Below are positions 55,637-64,000 of a stretch of 64,000 bases of DNA, piece by piece. The stretch covers positions 1,426,001 through 1,490,000 of the forward strand of contig CBDBIZ010000011.1 in the NCBI GenBank assembly GCA_965206195.1, given 5' to 3'. The stretch is from JAAOIF01 sp965206195 (lineage in GTDB: Bacteria > Pseudomonadota > Gammaproteobacteria > PS1 > Pseudothioglobaceae). How positions within the stretch are numbered: position 1 is the first letter of the stretch; each line of letters opens with the position of its first letter. Position numbers and translations under genes: made by a program. The notes beneath the pieces are model-generated. The model had not been told where the DNA came from. It searched no databases and saw only the letters and a list, made by a program, of their open reading frames with translations.

Positions 55637-56440
55637 ATGAAAAGTACCCATCAGATTTCTATATTGCTAGCAAATCAAGGCTTGCTCAAATTGACCTTGA
55701 TTCTACCAATATTGGCTTTATTACTACACGGCTGTTTTTGGGATACTAAAGAACCAAGAGAGGCAATTACCAAAGGTTGGTCACCAAAGACTTTTTTTAA
55801 GCAAGCTCAAGATGCAGACTCAGTAGAAGATAAAATTAACTTACACAAACAGTTGCAAGCAGCTTACCCAGGCTCTAAATATGCCTTACAATCCAAACTA
55901 GAAGTGGCTTATACTTTGTATAAAGATGAAGAATATGACCAAGCAATTGACAACTTAAACAGTTATATTAAACTCTACCCAGAGCATTTCTCAACACCTT
56001 ATGCTTATTATTTGCGCGGGGTTATTTCAGAGAGTAAATCTCGCTCAATTTTGGATGAATTTGTCACTGACAATGCTCAAAGAGATGTCAAATCAGTACG
56101 TGATGCTTTTAACTATTATCTAGCATTAATCGAGAAATTTCCAAAAACTGAGTATTCTGAAGAGGCCAAAAGTCGTTTAATCATACTCAGAAATATACTG
56201 GCACGACATGAATTATTTGTTGCCATTTTCTACACCAAAAAAGGAGCTAATATTGCAGCCATCAACCGCGCCAAATTCATCATTGAAAAATACCCAAATA
56301 CTCCATCAGTGCCAGCAGCACTACACCTAATGGCACATAACTATGACGCGATTGCTGCAGCCAAATTAGCGCAAGACGCACGCCGCGTACTTAACAAAAG
56401 CTATCCTTTGTATGAGCAACACTACTCTTTAGAAAAATAA
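55637..56440 (+). CDS. bamD: Outer membrane assembly lipoprotein BamD
   Basis: Essential lipoprotein of the beta-barrel assembly machine. The 267-residue protein has a long N-terminal region with lipobox LHGC (cysteine near residue 33) and five TPR-like units, including YTLYKDEEYDQAIDNLNSYI, YPEHFSTPYAYYLRG and AHNYDAIAAAKLAQDA. Slightly longer than E. coli BamD (245). It is divergent from spoT and precedes the MFS gene by 24 bases. With lptD and surA it belongs to outer-membrane biogenesis. Confidence 0.94.
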   Translation: MKSTHQISILLANQGLLKLTLILPILALLLHGCFWDTKEPREAITKGWSPKTFFKQAQDADSVEDKINLHKQLQAAYPGSKYALQSKLEVAYTLYKDEEYDQAIDNLNSYIKLYPEHFSTPYAYYLRGVISESKSRSILDEFVTDNAQRDVKSVRDAFNYYLALIEKFPKTEYSEEAKSRLIILRNILARHELFVAIFYTKKGANIAAINRAKFIIEKYPNTPSVPAALHLMAHNYDAIAAAKLAQDARRVLNKSYPLYEQHYSLEK

Positions 56441-56464
56441 ACCCATAGCCAAATTACGCCACCA

Positions 56465-57634
56465 ATGAACAAGCAAGAGTGTTTTTTCGCGTTTAAAATT
56501 TCATCCATTATGGCAACGCGTATGTTTGGGCTGTTTATGATTTTTCCAGTATTTTCAGTCTATGCCAATCAATACCAAAACACTACGCCCTATTTAATTG
56601 GTCTGGTAATCGGTATTTATGGCTTAACTCAAGCACTTTTACAAATCCCTTTTGGCTACTTGTCTGATCAAGTTGGGCGCAAACCAATGCTTGTTATTGG
56701 TCTATCGATGTTTTTTCTAGGCAGTGTTGTTGCTGCAAATGCAACAGATATTATTAATGTGGTGATTGGTAGAGCTTTGCAAGGCAGCGGTGCTATTTCT
56801 GCAGTACTAATGGCATTGTTAGCTGATTTTGTCTCACCTAAACAACGCGCTAAAGCAAATGCCCTTGTTGGTATGCAAATTGGTATCGCTTTTATGTTAT
56901 CACTATTAATTGGACCCTTAATCGTGGTAAATTTAGGCATATCTGGGTTATTTTGGACAATTACAGCATTATCTATTGTTGCGCTGATAATCGTCATCAG
57001 CTTGCCAAATACCAAACCTCGTGCGCAATACACTTTGTCATTACCTAATATCAAGCAAGTGCTTAACACCCAACTACTTAGGTTTAATTTTAGTATTTTT
57101 ACACTGCATTTAATACTAACCTGCGCTTTTATTATTGTGCCAATAATGCTGGTTGAAAATAATATTGTTGCTCCAGATTTAAAAGATAATTGGAGATTGT
57201 ATTTGCCAGTGATATTAGTGTCGTTTGCAGGTATGTTACCGATGATTATCTTGGCAGAAAAATACCACAAACACAAACAGGTATTACTGGTGGCAATTTC
57301 AATCCTAATGGGTAGTCAAATGCTGTTTTATCAAATCGAACTTAACTACACCAGTTTTTTTATTTTGCTGACTTTGTTTTTTATTGCATTTAATGCATTA
57401 GAGGCTATGTTGCCTTCACTTATTTCCAAAACTGCTAAAGCTAATAAACGTGGTTTAGCAATGGGTTTTTATTCTACTTCGCAATTTTTAGGAGCATTTA
57501 TTGGTGGTGTTTTTGGTGGTTGGATTTATTATACCTACGGCCTAAATAGTGTATTCTTATTCACTGCATTTATGGCAATCATTTGGTGGTTAATAATGCT
57601 CACTATGGAACAACAAAATCAATCAGGAGGATAA
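56465..57634 (+). CDS. Major facilitator superfamily transporter
   Basis: Twelve-helix inner-membrane transporter of 389 residues with substrate unknown. The loop 2-3 signature is GYLSDQVGRKPML near residue 70, preceded by GLVIGIYGLTQALLQIPFG. The second half has shorter loops ending GGWIYYTYGL. The sequence is of the YajR-like drug/unknown efflux group, and MFS-ssb adjacency is common in gammaproteobacteria. It ends five bases before the ssb start. Confidence 0.85.
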   Translation: MNKQECFFAFKISSIMATRMFGLFMIFPVFSVYANQYQNTTPYLIGLVIGIYGLTQALLQIPFGYLSDQVGRKPMLVIGLSMFFLGSVVAANATDIINVVIGRALQGSGAISAVLMALLADFVSPKQRAKANALVGMQIGIAFMLSLLIGPLIVVNLGISGLFWTITALSIVALIIVISLPNTKPRAQYTLSLPNIKQVLNTQLLRFNFSIFTLHLILTCAFIIVPIMLVENNIVAPDLKDNWRLYLPVILVSFAGMLPMIILAEKYHKHKQVLLVAISILMGSQMLFYQIELNYTSFFILLTLFFIAFNALEAMLPSLISKTAKANKRGLAMGFYSTSQFLGAFIGGVFGGWIYYTYGLNSVFLFTAFMAIIWWLIMLTMEQQNQSGG

Positions 57635-57639
57635 TAAAA

Positions 57640-58116
57640 ATGGCAGGTATCAATAAAGTAATTTTAGTCGGTAATTTAGGGCAAGATGTGGCGTTAAAAT
57701 ACACTGCTGATGGCAAAGCAGTAACAACCTTATCGGTAGCAACTTCTGAGTCTTGGACCGATAAAAACACCAATCAAAAAATCGATAAAACTGAATGGCA
57801 TCGCGTTAATTTATTTGGCAAACTAGCAGAAATTGCAGGGCAATACTTACATAAAGGCTCTAAAATTTATGTTGAAGGCAAACTCCAAACTCGTAAATGG
57901 CAGGACAAAGATGGTAATGACAGATACTCTACTGAGGTGGTTGTTTCTGGTTTTAACGGCACATTGCAAATGTTAGATCGTCGTGACGATTCTGGCGGGC
58001 AAGCGTCGCACAATCCTACAAATGTACAATCTACACCTGCTCAAAAGAGCGCACCTGCAGCTGAGCCAATTACACCCGTTGATGATACAGGCTTTGATGA
58101 TGATATTCCGTTTTAA
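57640..58116 (+). CDS. ssb: Single-stranded DNA-binding protein
   Basis: Tetrameric protein coating single-stranded DNA in replication and repair. Start set at 57640 (MAGINKVILVGNLGQD), behind AGGAGG at 57625-57630; an in-frame codon at 57583 lies inside the MFS gene. The 158-residue protein has the OB-fold (residues 1-110, with EWHRVNLFGKLAEIA), a glutamine/proline-rich linker and the acidic protein-interaction tip DDDIPF at the C-terminus. Confidence 0.97.
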   Translation: MAGINKVILVGNLGQDVALKYTADGKAVTTLSVATSESWTDKNTNQKIDKTEWHRVNLFGKLAEIAGQYLHKGSKIYVEGKLQTRKWQDKDGNDRYSTEVVVSGFNGTLQMLDRRDDSGGQASHNPTNVQSTPAQKSAPAAEPITPVDDTGFDDDIPF

Positions 58117-58146
58117 TTTTCATTACATTAATTACAAAACAATAAA

Positions 58147-58169
58147 ACTCGCTCAAAGCGGGTTTTTTA
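58147..58169 (+). terminator. Terminator after ssb
   Basis: A seven-pair hairpin (ACTCGCT / AGCGGGT with one G-T pair, three-base loop) followed by a run of T, 30 bases after the ssb stop. Confidence 0.75.
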
Positions 58170-58201
58170 TCGCCCGATTTCATACTGTTACAAAAGGCCT
58201 G

Positions 58202-58597
58202 TTATAACTTAACTTTTTCATTCCAATAATTAGCCTTATTAGCAATCACCCAGCGTACGCCACCTTTAGGGTTTGCTACATCTCCTTGGTATCTGGGGAT
58301 GAGATGCACGTGTAAATGCTTGATACTTTGCCCTGCTGCTTCCCCATTATTCACTCCAATGTTATAGCCATCTGGTGAAAATTCTTCATCAATCAGTAAT
58401 TTGGCTTTTTGAATGGCTTTGGCAATTGCATTTTGCTCGGCTTCGCTCACATCAAAATAAGTACCAATATGGCGTTTAGTAATAATTAGCGTATGTCCAG
58501 GCGATGCTGGATAAGTATCTAAAAAAGTAACGGTCAAATCACATTGACCAATAATACGCTCGTCACGTAATGTACAAAATAAACAGTTTTCACTCAT
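58202..58597 (-). CDS. HIT-family nucleotide hydrolase (HinT-like)
   Basis: Histidine-triad purine nucleotide phosphoramidase-type protein. Start at ATG 58597 (MSENCLFCTL), with an in-frame TTG four codons upstream as alternative. The 131-residue protein has CLFC near the N-terminus, FLDTYPASPGHTLIITKRH and the catalytic triad HLHVHLIPRY. HinT-type proteins are broadly conserved and their cellular substrate is uncertain. It converges with ssb. Confidence 0.92.
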   Translation of the reverse strand: MSENCLFCTLRDERIIGQCDLTVTFLDTYPASPGHTLIITKRHIGTYFDVSEAEQNAIAKAIQKAKLLIDEEFSPDGYNIGVNNGEAAGQSIKHLHVHLIPRYQGDVANPKGGVRWVIANKANYWNEKVKL

Positions 58598-58618
58598 TAT
58601 GTATCCCAAAATCTAACG

Positions 58619-58649
58619 TAAAAAAACCAGCATAAGCTGGTTTTTTTAA
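58619..58649. terminator. Hairpin terminator between HIT gene and sulfur-globule-like gene
   Basis: Stem AAAACCAGC / GCTGGTTTT with loop ATAA-like centre, followed by seven T on the plus strand and preceded by A run, so it can act in both directions. It ends the minus-strand gene at 58665-58970. Confidence 0.75.
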
Positions 58650-58664
58650 TATTAGACAACTGAC

Positions 58665-58970
58665 TTATCTGTTATAGTCACCCCAATAGCCACTATAAGG
58701 ATTTCTATAGCCGTTAAAGTTGTTATATCGGTTGCCATAGCCATATCGATTGCCATAACCGTTATAGTACCTGTTATCATCAAACTCATCAATCATATTA
58801 TCCATCTCTTGGGCATACCAGTTTGGATCCCAGTAATCATAAGGGTTAAAGCCAAAAATACCATTGTCTTGATAATAACCGTAACTATTCCAAGGCATGT
58901 TATTGTTATTCCAAAAGGCATTTGAAGCCAAAGAAAACATAAATAATGTAATCACTAATATTTTTTTCAT
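58665..58970 (-). CDS. Secreted Tyr/Asn/Gly-rich protein, sulfur-globule-protein-like
   Basis: Start placed at 58970 (MKKILVITLFMFSLASNAFW), behind AGGAGGT seven bases upstream; signal-peptide cleavage probable after SNA. The mature protein of about 80 residues is made almost entirely of N, Y, G, D and W: MPWNSYGYYQDNG, FGFNPYDYWDPNWYAQ, then repeats NGYGNRYGYGNRYNN. The NPYDxWDPxWY pattern and composition resemble sulfur globule structural proteins of purple sulfur bacteria and related gammaproteobacteria. It has its own terminator and no metabolic neighbour. Compositional likeness only; other low-complexity envelope proteins are possible. Confidence 0.6.
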   Translation of the reverse strand: MKKILVITLFMFSLASNAFWNNNNMPWNSYGYYQDNGIFGFNPYDYWDPNWYAQEMDNMIDEFDDNRYYNGYGNRYGYGNRYNNFNGYRNPYSGYWGDYNR

Positions 58971-59076
58971 TGCTACCTCCTTGTTAAAAGTCCTAAGTTT
59001 AATTATAACGTTAATAGACAATTAAAAAATAAAGATTTTGATATTTTGAGCGGTTTTTGTATTTGACCTGTAAGGG

Positions 59077-59082
59077 TATAAT
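59077..59082 (+). promoter_or_regulatory. -10 box of metH promoter (near-leaderless)
   Basis: TATAAT at 59077-59082 lies 11 bases before the metH ATG, so the expected transcript would start about five bases before the coding region and no Shine-Dalgarno sequence is present. A -35-like TTTTTG stands at 59054-59059. No cobalamin riboswitch was seen upstream. Confidence 0.45.
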
Positions 59083-59093
59083 GCCCCTACTTT

Positions 59094-62000
59094 ATGAATA
59101 CAACACAATTATTACAATCTAGTTTAAAGCGACGCATCTTAGTACTGGATGGTGCTATGGGTACGATGATTCAAAAACACAAACTAAGTGAACAAGATTA
59201 TCGTGGCGAGCGTTTTAAAGATTGGCACACTTTAGTTAAAGGCAATAATGATTTACTTTCGCTAACCCAACCAAAAATTATCGCTGATATTCATAATGCT
59301 TATTTAGATGCAGGTGCTGATATTGTTGAAACCAATACCTTTAACGCTACACGTACATCGATGTCTGACTATCAAATGCAAGACTTAGTATATGAAATAA
59401 ATGTCGAGAGCGCCAAACTTGCCAAGAATGCTTGTGCTGAGTTTTCAACTACTGACAAACCCCGCTTTGTTGCTGGTGTCATTGGCCCGACTTCACGCAC
59501 TTGTTCGCTCTCGCCGGATGCGAATGACCCCAGTTTTAGAAACATAACCTTTGATGAATTAGTTAGCGTTTATACCGAATCTACGCGAGGACTAATTGAA
59601 GGCGGCGCTGATATTATTTTAATTGAGACTATTTTTGATACATTAAATGCCAAAGCAGCTATTTTTGCGCTACAACAAGTGTTTGAACAAGATCGTATCG
59701 AATTACCCATTATGATTTCAGGCACAATTACTGATGCCTCAGGTCGTACTTTATCAGGGCAAACGAGTGAAGGATTTTACAACTCACTACGTCATGCTAA
59801 GCCCATTGCTATTGGTTTGAATTGTGCACTAGGCCCTGATTTGTTGCGTCAACATGTGGCTGAAATGTCGCGTATTGCCGATTGTTTTGTCTCAGCGCAT
59901 CCAAATGCTGGTTTGCCAAATGAGTTTGGTGAATATGATTTGGATGCTATTGGCATGAGTGAACAAGTGGGTGAATGGGCAGCTTCGGGTTTGGTCAACA
60001 TCTTAGGTGGCTGTTGTGGTTCTACACCTGAACACATCAAAGCTATTGCTAAGAGCGTCAAAGATTTAACACCAAGGGAAATACCCAGTATTAAGCCTGA
60101 ATGTCGCCTATCAGGTTTGGAGGCTTTTAATATTGGCGATGATTCTTTGTTTGTTAATGTTGGCGAGCGTGCCAATATCACTGGTTCTGCTAAATTTAAA
60201 CGCCTAATTCTAAGCGAAGAATATGAGCAAGCATTAGATATTTGTCGCAATCAAGTCGAAAATGGTGCCCAAATTATTGATATTAACATGGATGAAGGTA
60301 TGCTCGATGGTAGGGCAGCAATGATTCGTTTTATCAACCTAATTGCTACTGAACCTGACATCTCCAAAGTACCACTGATGATAGATTCATCTAAATGGGA
60401 GATTATTGAAGCAGGACTCAAATGTAGCCAAGGCAAGGCTATTGTTAATTCAATTTCACTCAAAGAAGGTCGGCAAAATTTCATTCAATACGCACACCTT
60501 TGTAAGCGTTATGGTGCGGCAATTATTGTTATGGCATTTGATGAGACTGGTCAGGCTGATACACAAAAACGTAAAATTGAGATTTGCACCCATGCTTATA
60601 ATATTTTAGTTGATGAAGTGGATTTTCCACCTGAGGACATTATTTTCGACCCGAATATTTTTGCTATTGCCACTGGTATTGATGAGCATAACAACTACGG
60701 AGTCGATTTTATTAAGGCCACGCGCGAGATAACTCACAATCTACCATATGTCAAAATCTCAGGTGGTGTGTCTAATGTCTCATTTTCATTCAGAGGCAAC
60801 AATCCCGTGCGCGAAGCCATCCACTCGGTATTTTTATACCATGCCATCCGGGCAGGTATGAGTATGGGGATTATCAATGCAGGACAACTGCAAATATATG
60901 ATGACATTAATCCTGAACTTAAAAAAGCTGTTGAGGATGTAGTGCTTAATACCGATAAAGCGGCAGGTGAGAGGTTAGTTGAACTGGCGCCTAAGTTCTC
61001 AGCTACAGGCAAGGTGAGAGACAATAAGCAAGATTTAGCATGGCGTACTTGGTCAGTTGAAAAACGCTTAGAATACTCATTAGTTAACGGTATTACAGAA
61101 TTTATTGATGATGATACGCAAGCTGCATTTGACAAACTAGGGCGCCCTATTTTGGTGATTGAGGGACCGCTCATGGATGGTATGAATGTGGTGGGTGATT
61201 TGTTTGGTGCAGGCAAAATGTTTTTACCGCAAGTGGTGAAATCCGCTCGTGTAATGAAAAAATCCGTTGCCTATTTAGACCCATTTCTAGCAGCTGAAAA
61301 GCAAGATTGTGCTCGCACCTCAAAGGGTAAAATCCTAATAGCAACCGTCAAAGGTGACGTACATGATATTGGCAAAAATATTGTTGGTGTGGTGCTTGCT
61401 TGCAATAACTACGAAATTATCGACCTTGGGGTAATGGTGCCTGCGCAGACTATTTTAGCAACTGCAAACAAACAAAAAGTTGATATTATTGGTCTGTCTG
61501 GGCTGATTACCCCATCGCTAGATGAAATGATATTCGTCGCCAAGGAAATGACTCGCCAAGGCTTTAGTTTGCCACTACTAATTGGCGGTGCCACCACCTC
61601 CAAAGCCCATACTGCTGTTAAGATTGATCCTGAATATGATCAAGGTGTATTTTATGTACAAGACGCTTCAAAATCTGTTGGCGTGGTTTCTAACCTCCTA
61701 TCTGAAAAATTAAAACCTAAACTACTCAACGACACCAAACAAGACTATAAATTAGTTAGGCAACGCCGTGCCAACAAAGGCAAAAGCAAGCTAATCTCTA
61801 TGGAAAAAGCCCGTGCCAACAAGCCTAAACTTAAATTTGACGCTATCAGCAAGCCACAATATCTTGGTGTTCAAATTTTTAACGATTATGATTTAAGCGA
61901 AATTTTTAAATTTATTGACTGGGTACCATTTTTCCGCACTTGGGAATTGGCAGGCAAATTTCCTAATATTCTTACCGATAAAGTGATAGGCGAGGCAGCA

Positions 62001-62747
62001 ACTCAGTTATTCGTAGATGCCAAAGCTATGTTTAAAAAAGTCATCGATGGCAAACTATTAAAAGCAAATGCTGTGGTGGGTGTTTTTCCAGCTAACAGCA
62101 TTAATGAGGATATCGAACTGTACAATGAAAATGGCGATGTGATTGTAACACTTAATCACCTGCGCCAACAGCTTGATAAAAAAGGCAATACCCCTAATTT
62201 TTGCTTGAGTGATTTTATTGCTCCCAAAAATAGTGGCATTACAGATTATATGGGTGCTTTTGCCGTTACCGCTGGTATTAATATTGACTCACTGGTTGCC
62301 AGCTATGAGTCTGACCATGATGATTACAACGCAATTATGGTCAAAGCAGTGGCTGATCGCCTAGCCGAGGCTTTTGCCGAGCTAATGCACTACAAACTAC
62401 GCAGCGAGATTTGGGGATATAGCAATGAAAAATTTGATAATAATGAATTTATTGCAGAAAAATATCCAGGCATCCGCCCCGCCCCAGGCTATCCTGCTTG
62501 CCCTGAGCATAGCGAAAAAGATAAACTATGGGCGTTGTTGGATGTTGAAAAAAATATCGGCGTAACCCTCACCAGTTCATATGCCATGTTACCCACGGCT
62601 TCAGTCAGTGGCTGGTATTTTGCCCATCCTGAGTCCAGATACTTCGGCGTGGCAAAAATCAATCAAGCACAAGCACAAGATTATGCTAAACGCAAAGCGG
62701 TTTCTATAGCGCAAGCACAAAGACTGCTCTGCACTAATTTGGAGTAA
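59094..62747 (+). CDS. metH: Cobalamin-dependent methionine synthase
   Basis: Transfers the methyl group of methyltetrahydrofolate to homocysteine via methylcobalamin. All four modules are present in 1217 residues (E. coli 1227): homocysteine domain with zinc cysteines in GLNCALGP and GGCCGSTPEH, pterin domain (VNVGERANITGSAKFKRL, IDINMDEGMLDGRAAM), B12 domain with the histidine ligand in DVHDIGKNIVGVVL and AdoMet-activation domain with RPAPGYPACPEH. The cell therefore needs B12, made or imported. It stands alone with a promoter very close to the start. Confidence 0.98.
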   Translation: MNTTQLLQSSLKRRILVLDGAMGTMIQKHKLSEQDYRGERFKDWHTLVKGNNDLLSLTQPKIIADIHNAYLDAGADIVETNTFNATRTSMSDYQMQDLVYEINVESAKLAKNACAEFSTTDKPRFVAGVIGPTSRTCSLSPDANDPSFRNITFDELVSVYTESTRGLIEGGADIILIETIFDTLNAKAAIFALQQVFEQDRIELPIMISGTITDASGRTLSGQTSEGFYNSLRHAKPIAIGLNCALGPDLLRQHVAEMSRIADCFVSAHPNAGLPNEFGEYDLDAIGMSEQVGEWAASGLVNILGGCCGSTPEHIKAIAKSVKDLTPREIPSIKPECRLSGLEAFNIGDDSLFVNVGERANITGSAKFKRLILSEEYEQALDICRNQVENGAQIIDINMDEGMLDGRAAMIRFINLIATEPDISKVPLMIDSSKWEIIEAGLKCSQGKAIVNSISLKEGRQNFIQYAHLCKRYGAAIIVMAFDETGQADTQKRKIEICTHAYNILVDEVDFPPEDIIFDPNIFAIATGIDEHNNYGVDFIKATREITHNLPYVKISGGVSNVSFSFRGNNPVREAIHSVFLYHAIRAGMSMGIINAGQLQIYDDINPELKKAVEDVVLNTDKAAGERLVELAPKFSATGKVRDNKQDLAWRTWSVEKRLEYSLVNGITEFIDDDTQAAFDKLGRPILVIEGPLMDGMNVVGDLFGAGKMFLPQVVKSARVMKKSVAYLDPFLAAEKQDCARTSKGKILIATVKGDVHDIGKNIVGVVLACNNYEIIDLGVMVPAQTILATANKQKVDIIGLSGLITPSLDEMIFVAKEMTRQGFSLPLLIGGATTSKAHTAVKIDPEYDQGVFYVQDASKSVGVVSNLLSEKLKPKLLNDTKQDYKLVRQRRANKGKSKLISMEKARANKPKLKFDAISKPQYLGVQIFNDYDLSEIFKFIDWVPFFRTWELAGKFPNILTDKVIGEAATQLFVDAKAMFKKVIDGKLLKANAVVGVFPANSINEDIELYNENGDVIVTLNHLRQQLDKKGNTPNFCLSDFIAPKNSGITDYMGAFAVTAGINIDSLVASYESDHDDYNAIMVKAVADRLAEAFAELMHYKLRSEIWGYSNEKFDNNEFIAEKYPGIRPAPGYPACPEHSEKDKLWALLDVEKNIGVTLTSSYAMLPTASVSGWYFAHPESRYFGVAKINQAQAQDYAKRKAVSIAQAQRLLCTNLE

Positions 62748-62934
62748 ATTGTTATGCTAAGCTCACAACTAAATTTCAAAAGACATGATGTAATAAGTAT
62801 TTTTACTCTAATACCTTGTATCAGGTAGTTACTACCCTACTTTCAAAAAAAGGAAAATACCCCACCTAATAAAGTATCTTAAAGCAAATATATCCTTATA
62901 ATAGTGACTAGGTAAATTTTAAAGGAGCTAAATA

Positions 62935-63438
62935 GTGAAAATAATCATACAAATATCAGCACTGTTATTAAGCGGTTTATTCGGTGCAAATGTATTTGGG
63001 GTAGACATCTTAACCCAAAAAAATATTGGATTAGAGGCAGCAAATGATATTGCAAAGCTGAGTATTGATGCTTGCCGTCGGGACGGCTTTAATGTGTCGG
63101 TAGTCGTGGTAGATAAACACGGTAATTTACGCAGTGTGATGCGAGATGATCTGGCAGCAAAATACACGATAGAAATTGCCCAGAGAAAAGCCAATATGGT
63201 GATTATGTCTGGTATTGCTTCTGGTTCATTTAGAGCAGCTAGAGCTGATATTCAACAAGAGCTAAACCATATTGAAGGGTTAATTGTAATGCAAGGTGGT
63301 TTGCCCATCCATGCCAGTGGCTCACTCATTGGTGCTGTTGGGGTAAGTGGTGCGCCTGGGGGTGATAAGGATGAGGCGTGTGCGACTGTTGCGATTGAAA
63401 AAATTACTGAACGCCTAGAGTTTGCTGATGATGAATAA
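62935..63438 (+). CDS. Exported GlcG/HbpS-family protein
   Basis: Start GTG at 62935, seven bases after GGAG. The 167-residue protein has a signal peptide (about residues 1-22) and a GlcG/HbpS (DUF336) domain: AANDIAKLSIDACRRDGFNV, VVDKHGNLRSVMRDD, IHASGSLIGAVGVSGAPGGD and DEACATVAIEKI. HbpS members bind heme or degradation products of it; others, such as GlcG, have no known activity. Its stop is 39 bases before an attC-like site, the layout of an integron gene cassette, so it may have been acquired by that route. Confidence 0.88.
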   Translation: MKIIIQISALLLSGLFGANVFGVDILTQKNIGLEAANDIAKLSIDACRRDGFNVSVVVVDKHGNLRSVMRDDLAAKYTIEIAQRKANMVIMSGIASGSFRAARADIQQELNHIEGLIVMQGGLPIHASGSLIGAVGVSGAPGGDKDEACATVAIEKITERLEFADDE

Positions 63439-63477
63439 TTATTAATCAATCTTTAATTCAAATAGTCGGACAAAATT

Positions 63478-63533
63478 ATCTAACCAATCATTCTAGCCGA
63501 CCGCTTACGCGGCGGCTGATTTGGGCGTTATTT
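63478..63533 (+). other. attC-like integron cassette recombination site
   Basis: An imperfect palindrome of 56 bases: ATCTAAC at 63478-63484 fits the R'' box (RYYYAAC), a GC-rich stem AGCCGACCGC / GCGGCGGCT around a TTAC loop at 63494-63517 includes one unpaired base, and GGCGTTA at 63524-63530 gives the R' box core GTT. The sequence aligns closely, from memory, with attC sites of aadA-type cassettes (TAAC…AGCCGACGCCGC…GCGTTA). The last bases of R' (GTTATTT) depart from GTTRRRY. It is far more GC-rich than its surroundings. Confidence 0.75.
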
Positions 63534-63587
63534 GCAAACCAACCACCGTGCCAGCCCGAAACCGAAAATAAACAAAACGAAAAGTAA

Positions 63588-64000
63588 ATGACTCAACCAG
63601 ATATCATCCAGACAATCCTTAAAGACAGTAATTACGATCTTTCCCTATTCTCGGCAAATGAGATCGATTTATTGCGCCAGCAAGTATTTACCAAAATCAA
63701 TAGAGGCAAAGAAACATCCTATGCAAAATGCATTGTTAGGGGTAAAGATATTCAGTTAAAACCTGAAGAAATCGTTCGCCAGCTTTATACCGCACAACTT
63801 ATCAATAAATATGGCTACTCTAAAAAGCGCTTAGCCTTTGAATATGCGGTCAATTTTGGACGGGAAAAGAAAAAAGCCGATATTGTCATTTTTGACAAAG
63901 ACCGTGTTGATACTTCCTACATCATTGTTGAACTGAAAAAACCAAAACTCAAAGACGGAAAAGACCAACTTCGCTCCTATTGCAATGCCACTGGCGCGCC
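63588..64000 (+). CDS. Restriction-modification protein, N-terminal part (runs off window)
   Basis: Open from ATG 63588 to the end without stop (137 codons visible). The product begins MTQPDIIQTILKDSNYDLSL and contains KPEEIVRQLYTAQLINKYGY, RLAFEYAVNFGREKKKADIV and YIIVELKKPKLKDGKDQLRS, ending YCNATGAP. This is the HsdR-N type nuclease-like domain (AD-IVIF...VELKK, a D-ExK pattern) found at the N-terminus of type I restriction enzymes or of N-6 DNA methylases annotated as restriction subunit M. Which of these it is depends on the missing part. More C-ending codons than neighbours suggest a foreign origin. Confidence 0.82.
   Translation, partial: MTQPDIIQTILKDSNYDLSLFSANEIDLLRQQVFTKINRGKETSYAKCIVRGKDIQLKPEEIVRQLYTAQLINKYGYSKKRLAFEYAVNFGREKKKADIVIFDKDRVDTSYIIVELKKPKLKDGKDQLRSYCNATGA

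Noticed and set aside
62825..62840. Palindrome GGTAGT-T-ACTACC downstream of metH as terminator
   Set aside because: Short six-base stem with one-base loop and no T run; could not be supported as terminator or operator.

Overview
The window is an AT-rich (by eye roughly 36-38% GC), densely packed gammaproteobacterial chromosome segment. Gene content and order (hflK-hflC-hisZ-purA-rnr, surA-lptD, yceD-rpmF-plsX-fabH, iscX-tolB-pal-cpoB, MFS-ssb, nrdA-nrdB-yfaE, B12-dependent metH), the low GC and a small secreted Tyr/Asn/Gly-rich protein resembling sulfur globule proteins suggest a sulfur-oxidising gammaproteobacterium of the SUP05/Thioglobus type. This placement is an inference from memory; no marker such as 16S rRNA is present. 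No tRNA or rRNA gene and no CRISPR array was found.

Layout. 1-6151 (+): rho, lptF, queF, pcnB, a short-chain dehydrogenase, xseB, ispA. 6148-12881 (-): fabH, plsX, rpmF, yceD, then rlmB, surA, lptD. 12882-13497: gene-free, with insertion-sequence scraps. 13498-20144 (+): hflK, hflC, hisZ, purA, rnr. 20192-22411 (-): the 5-oxoprolinase set pxpC/B/A. 22463-23113 (+): a dimeric-type dUTPase. 23125-26252 is a 3-kb pseudogene graveyard: a dead selD, two decayed RTX/type I secretion-type proteins, a frameshifted membrane protein and an IS transposase tail. 26359-30855: an M48 lipoprotein protease, then class Ia ribonucleotide reductase (nrdA, nrdB, yfaE) behind a pair of candidate NrdR boxes.

31060-39582 (-) is a compact lipid-breakdown block: FadE-type acyl-CoA dehydrogenase, FadN-type hydratase/dehydrogenase, thiolase, patatin-like lipase and acyl-CoA ligase. 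Together they could take an acyl lipid to acetyl-CoA. A ferredoxin/flavin reductase and hemH follow. 42126-46666 (-) holds a small winged-helix protein and a complete general amino-acid ABC transporter (aapJQMP). With the pxp genes and beta-oxidation this points to organic-matter uptake alongside whatever energy metabolism the cell uses.

47274-49145 (+) is a NAD+ synthetase carrying an extra N-terminal phage-repressor-like helix-turn-helix domain, with paired palindromes in its promoter region. This is the most unusual gene in the window. Then come pabB, the Tol-Pal genes with iscX, spoT, bamD, an MFS transporter, ssb, a HIT hydrolase, the sulfur-globule-like protein and metH. The right edge carries a GlcG/HbpS-like secreted protein followed directly by an integron attC-like site, and then the start of a restriction-modification gene cut off by the window end.
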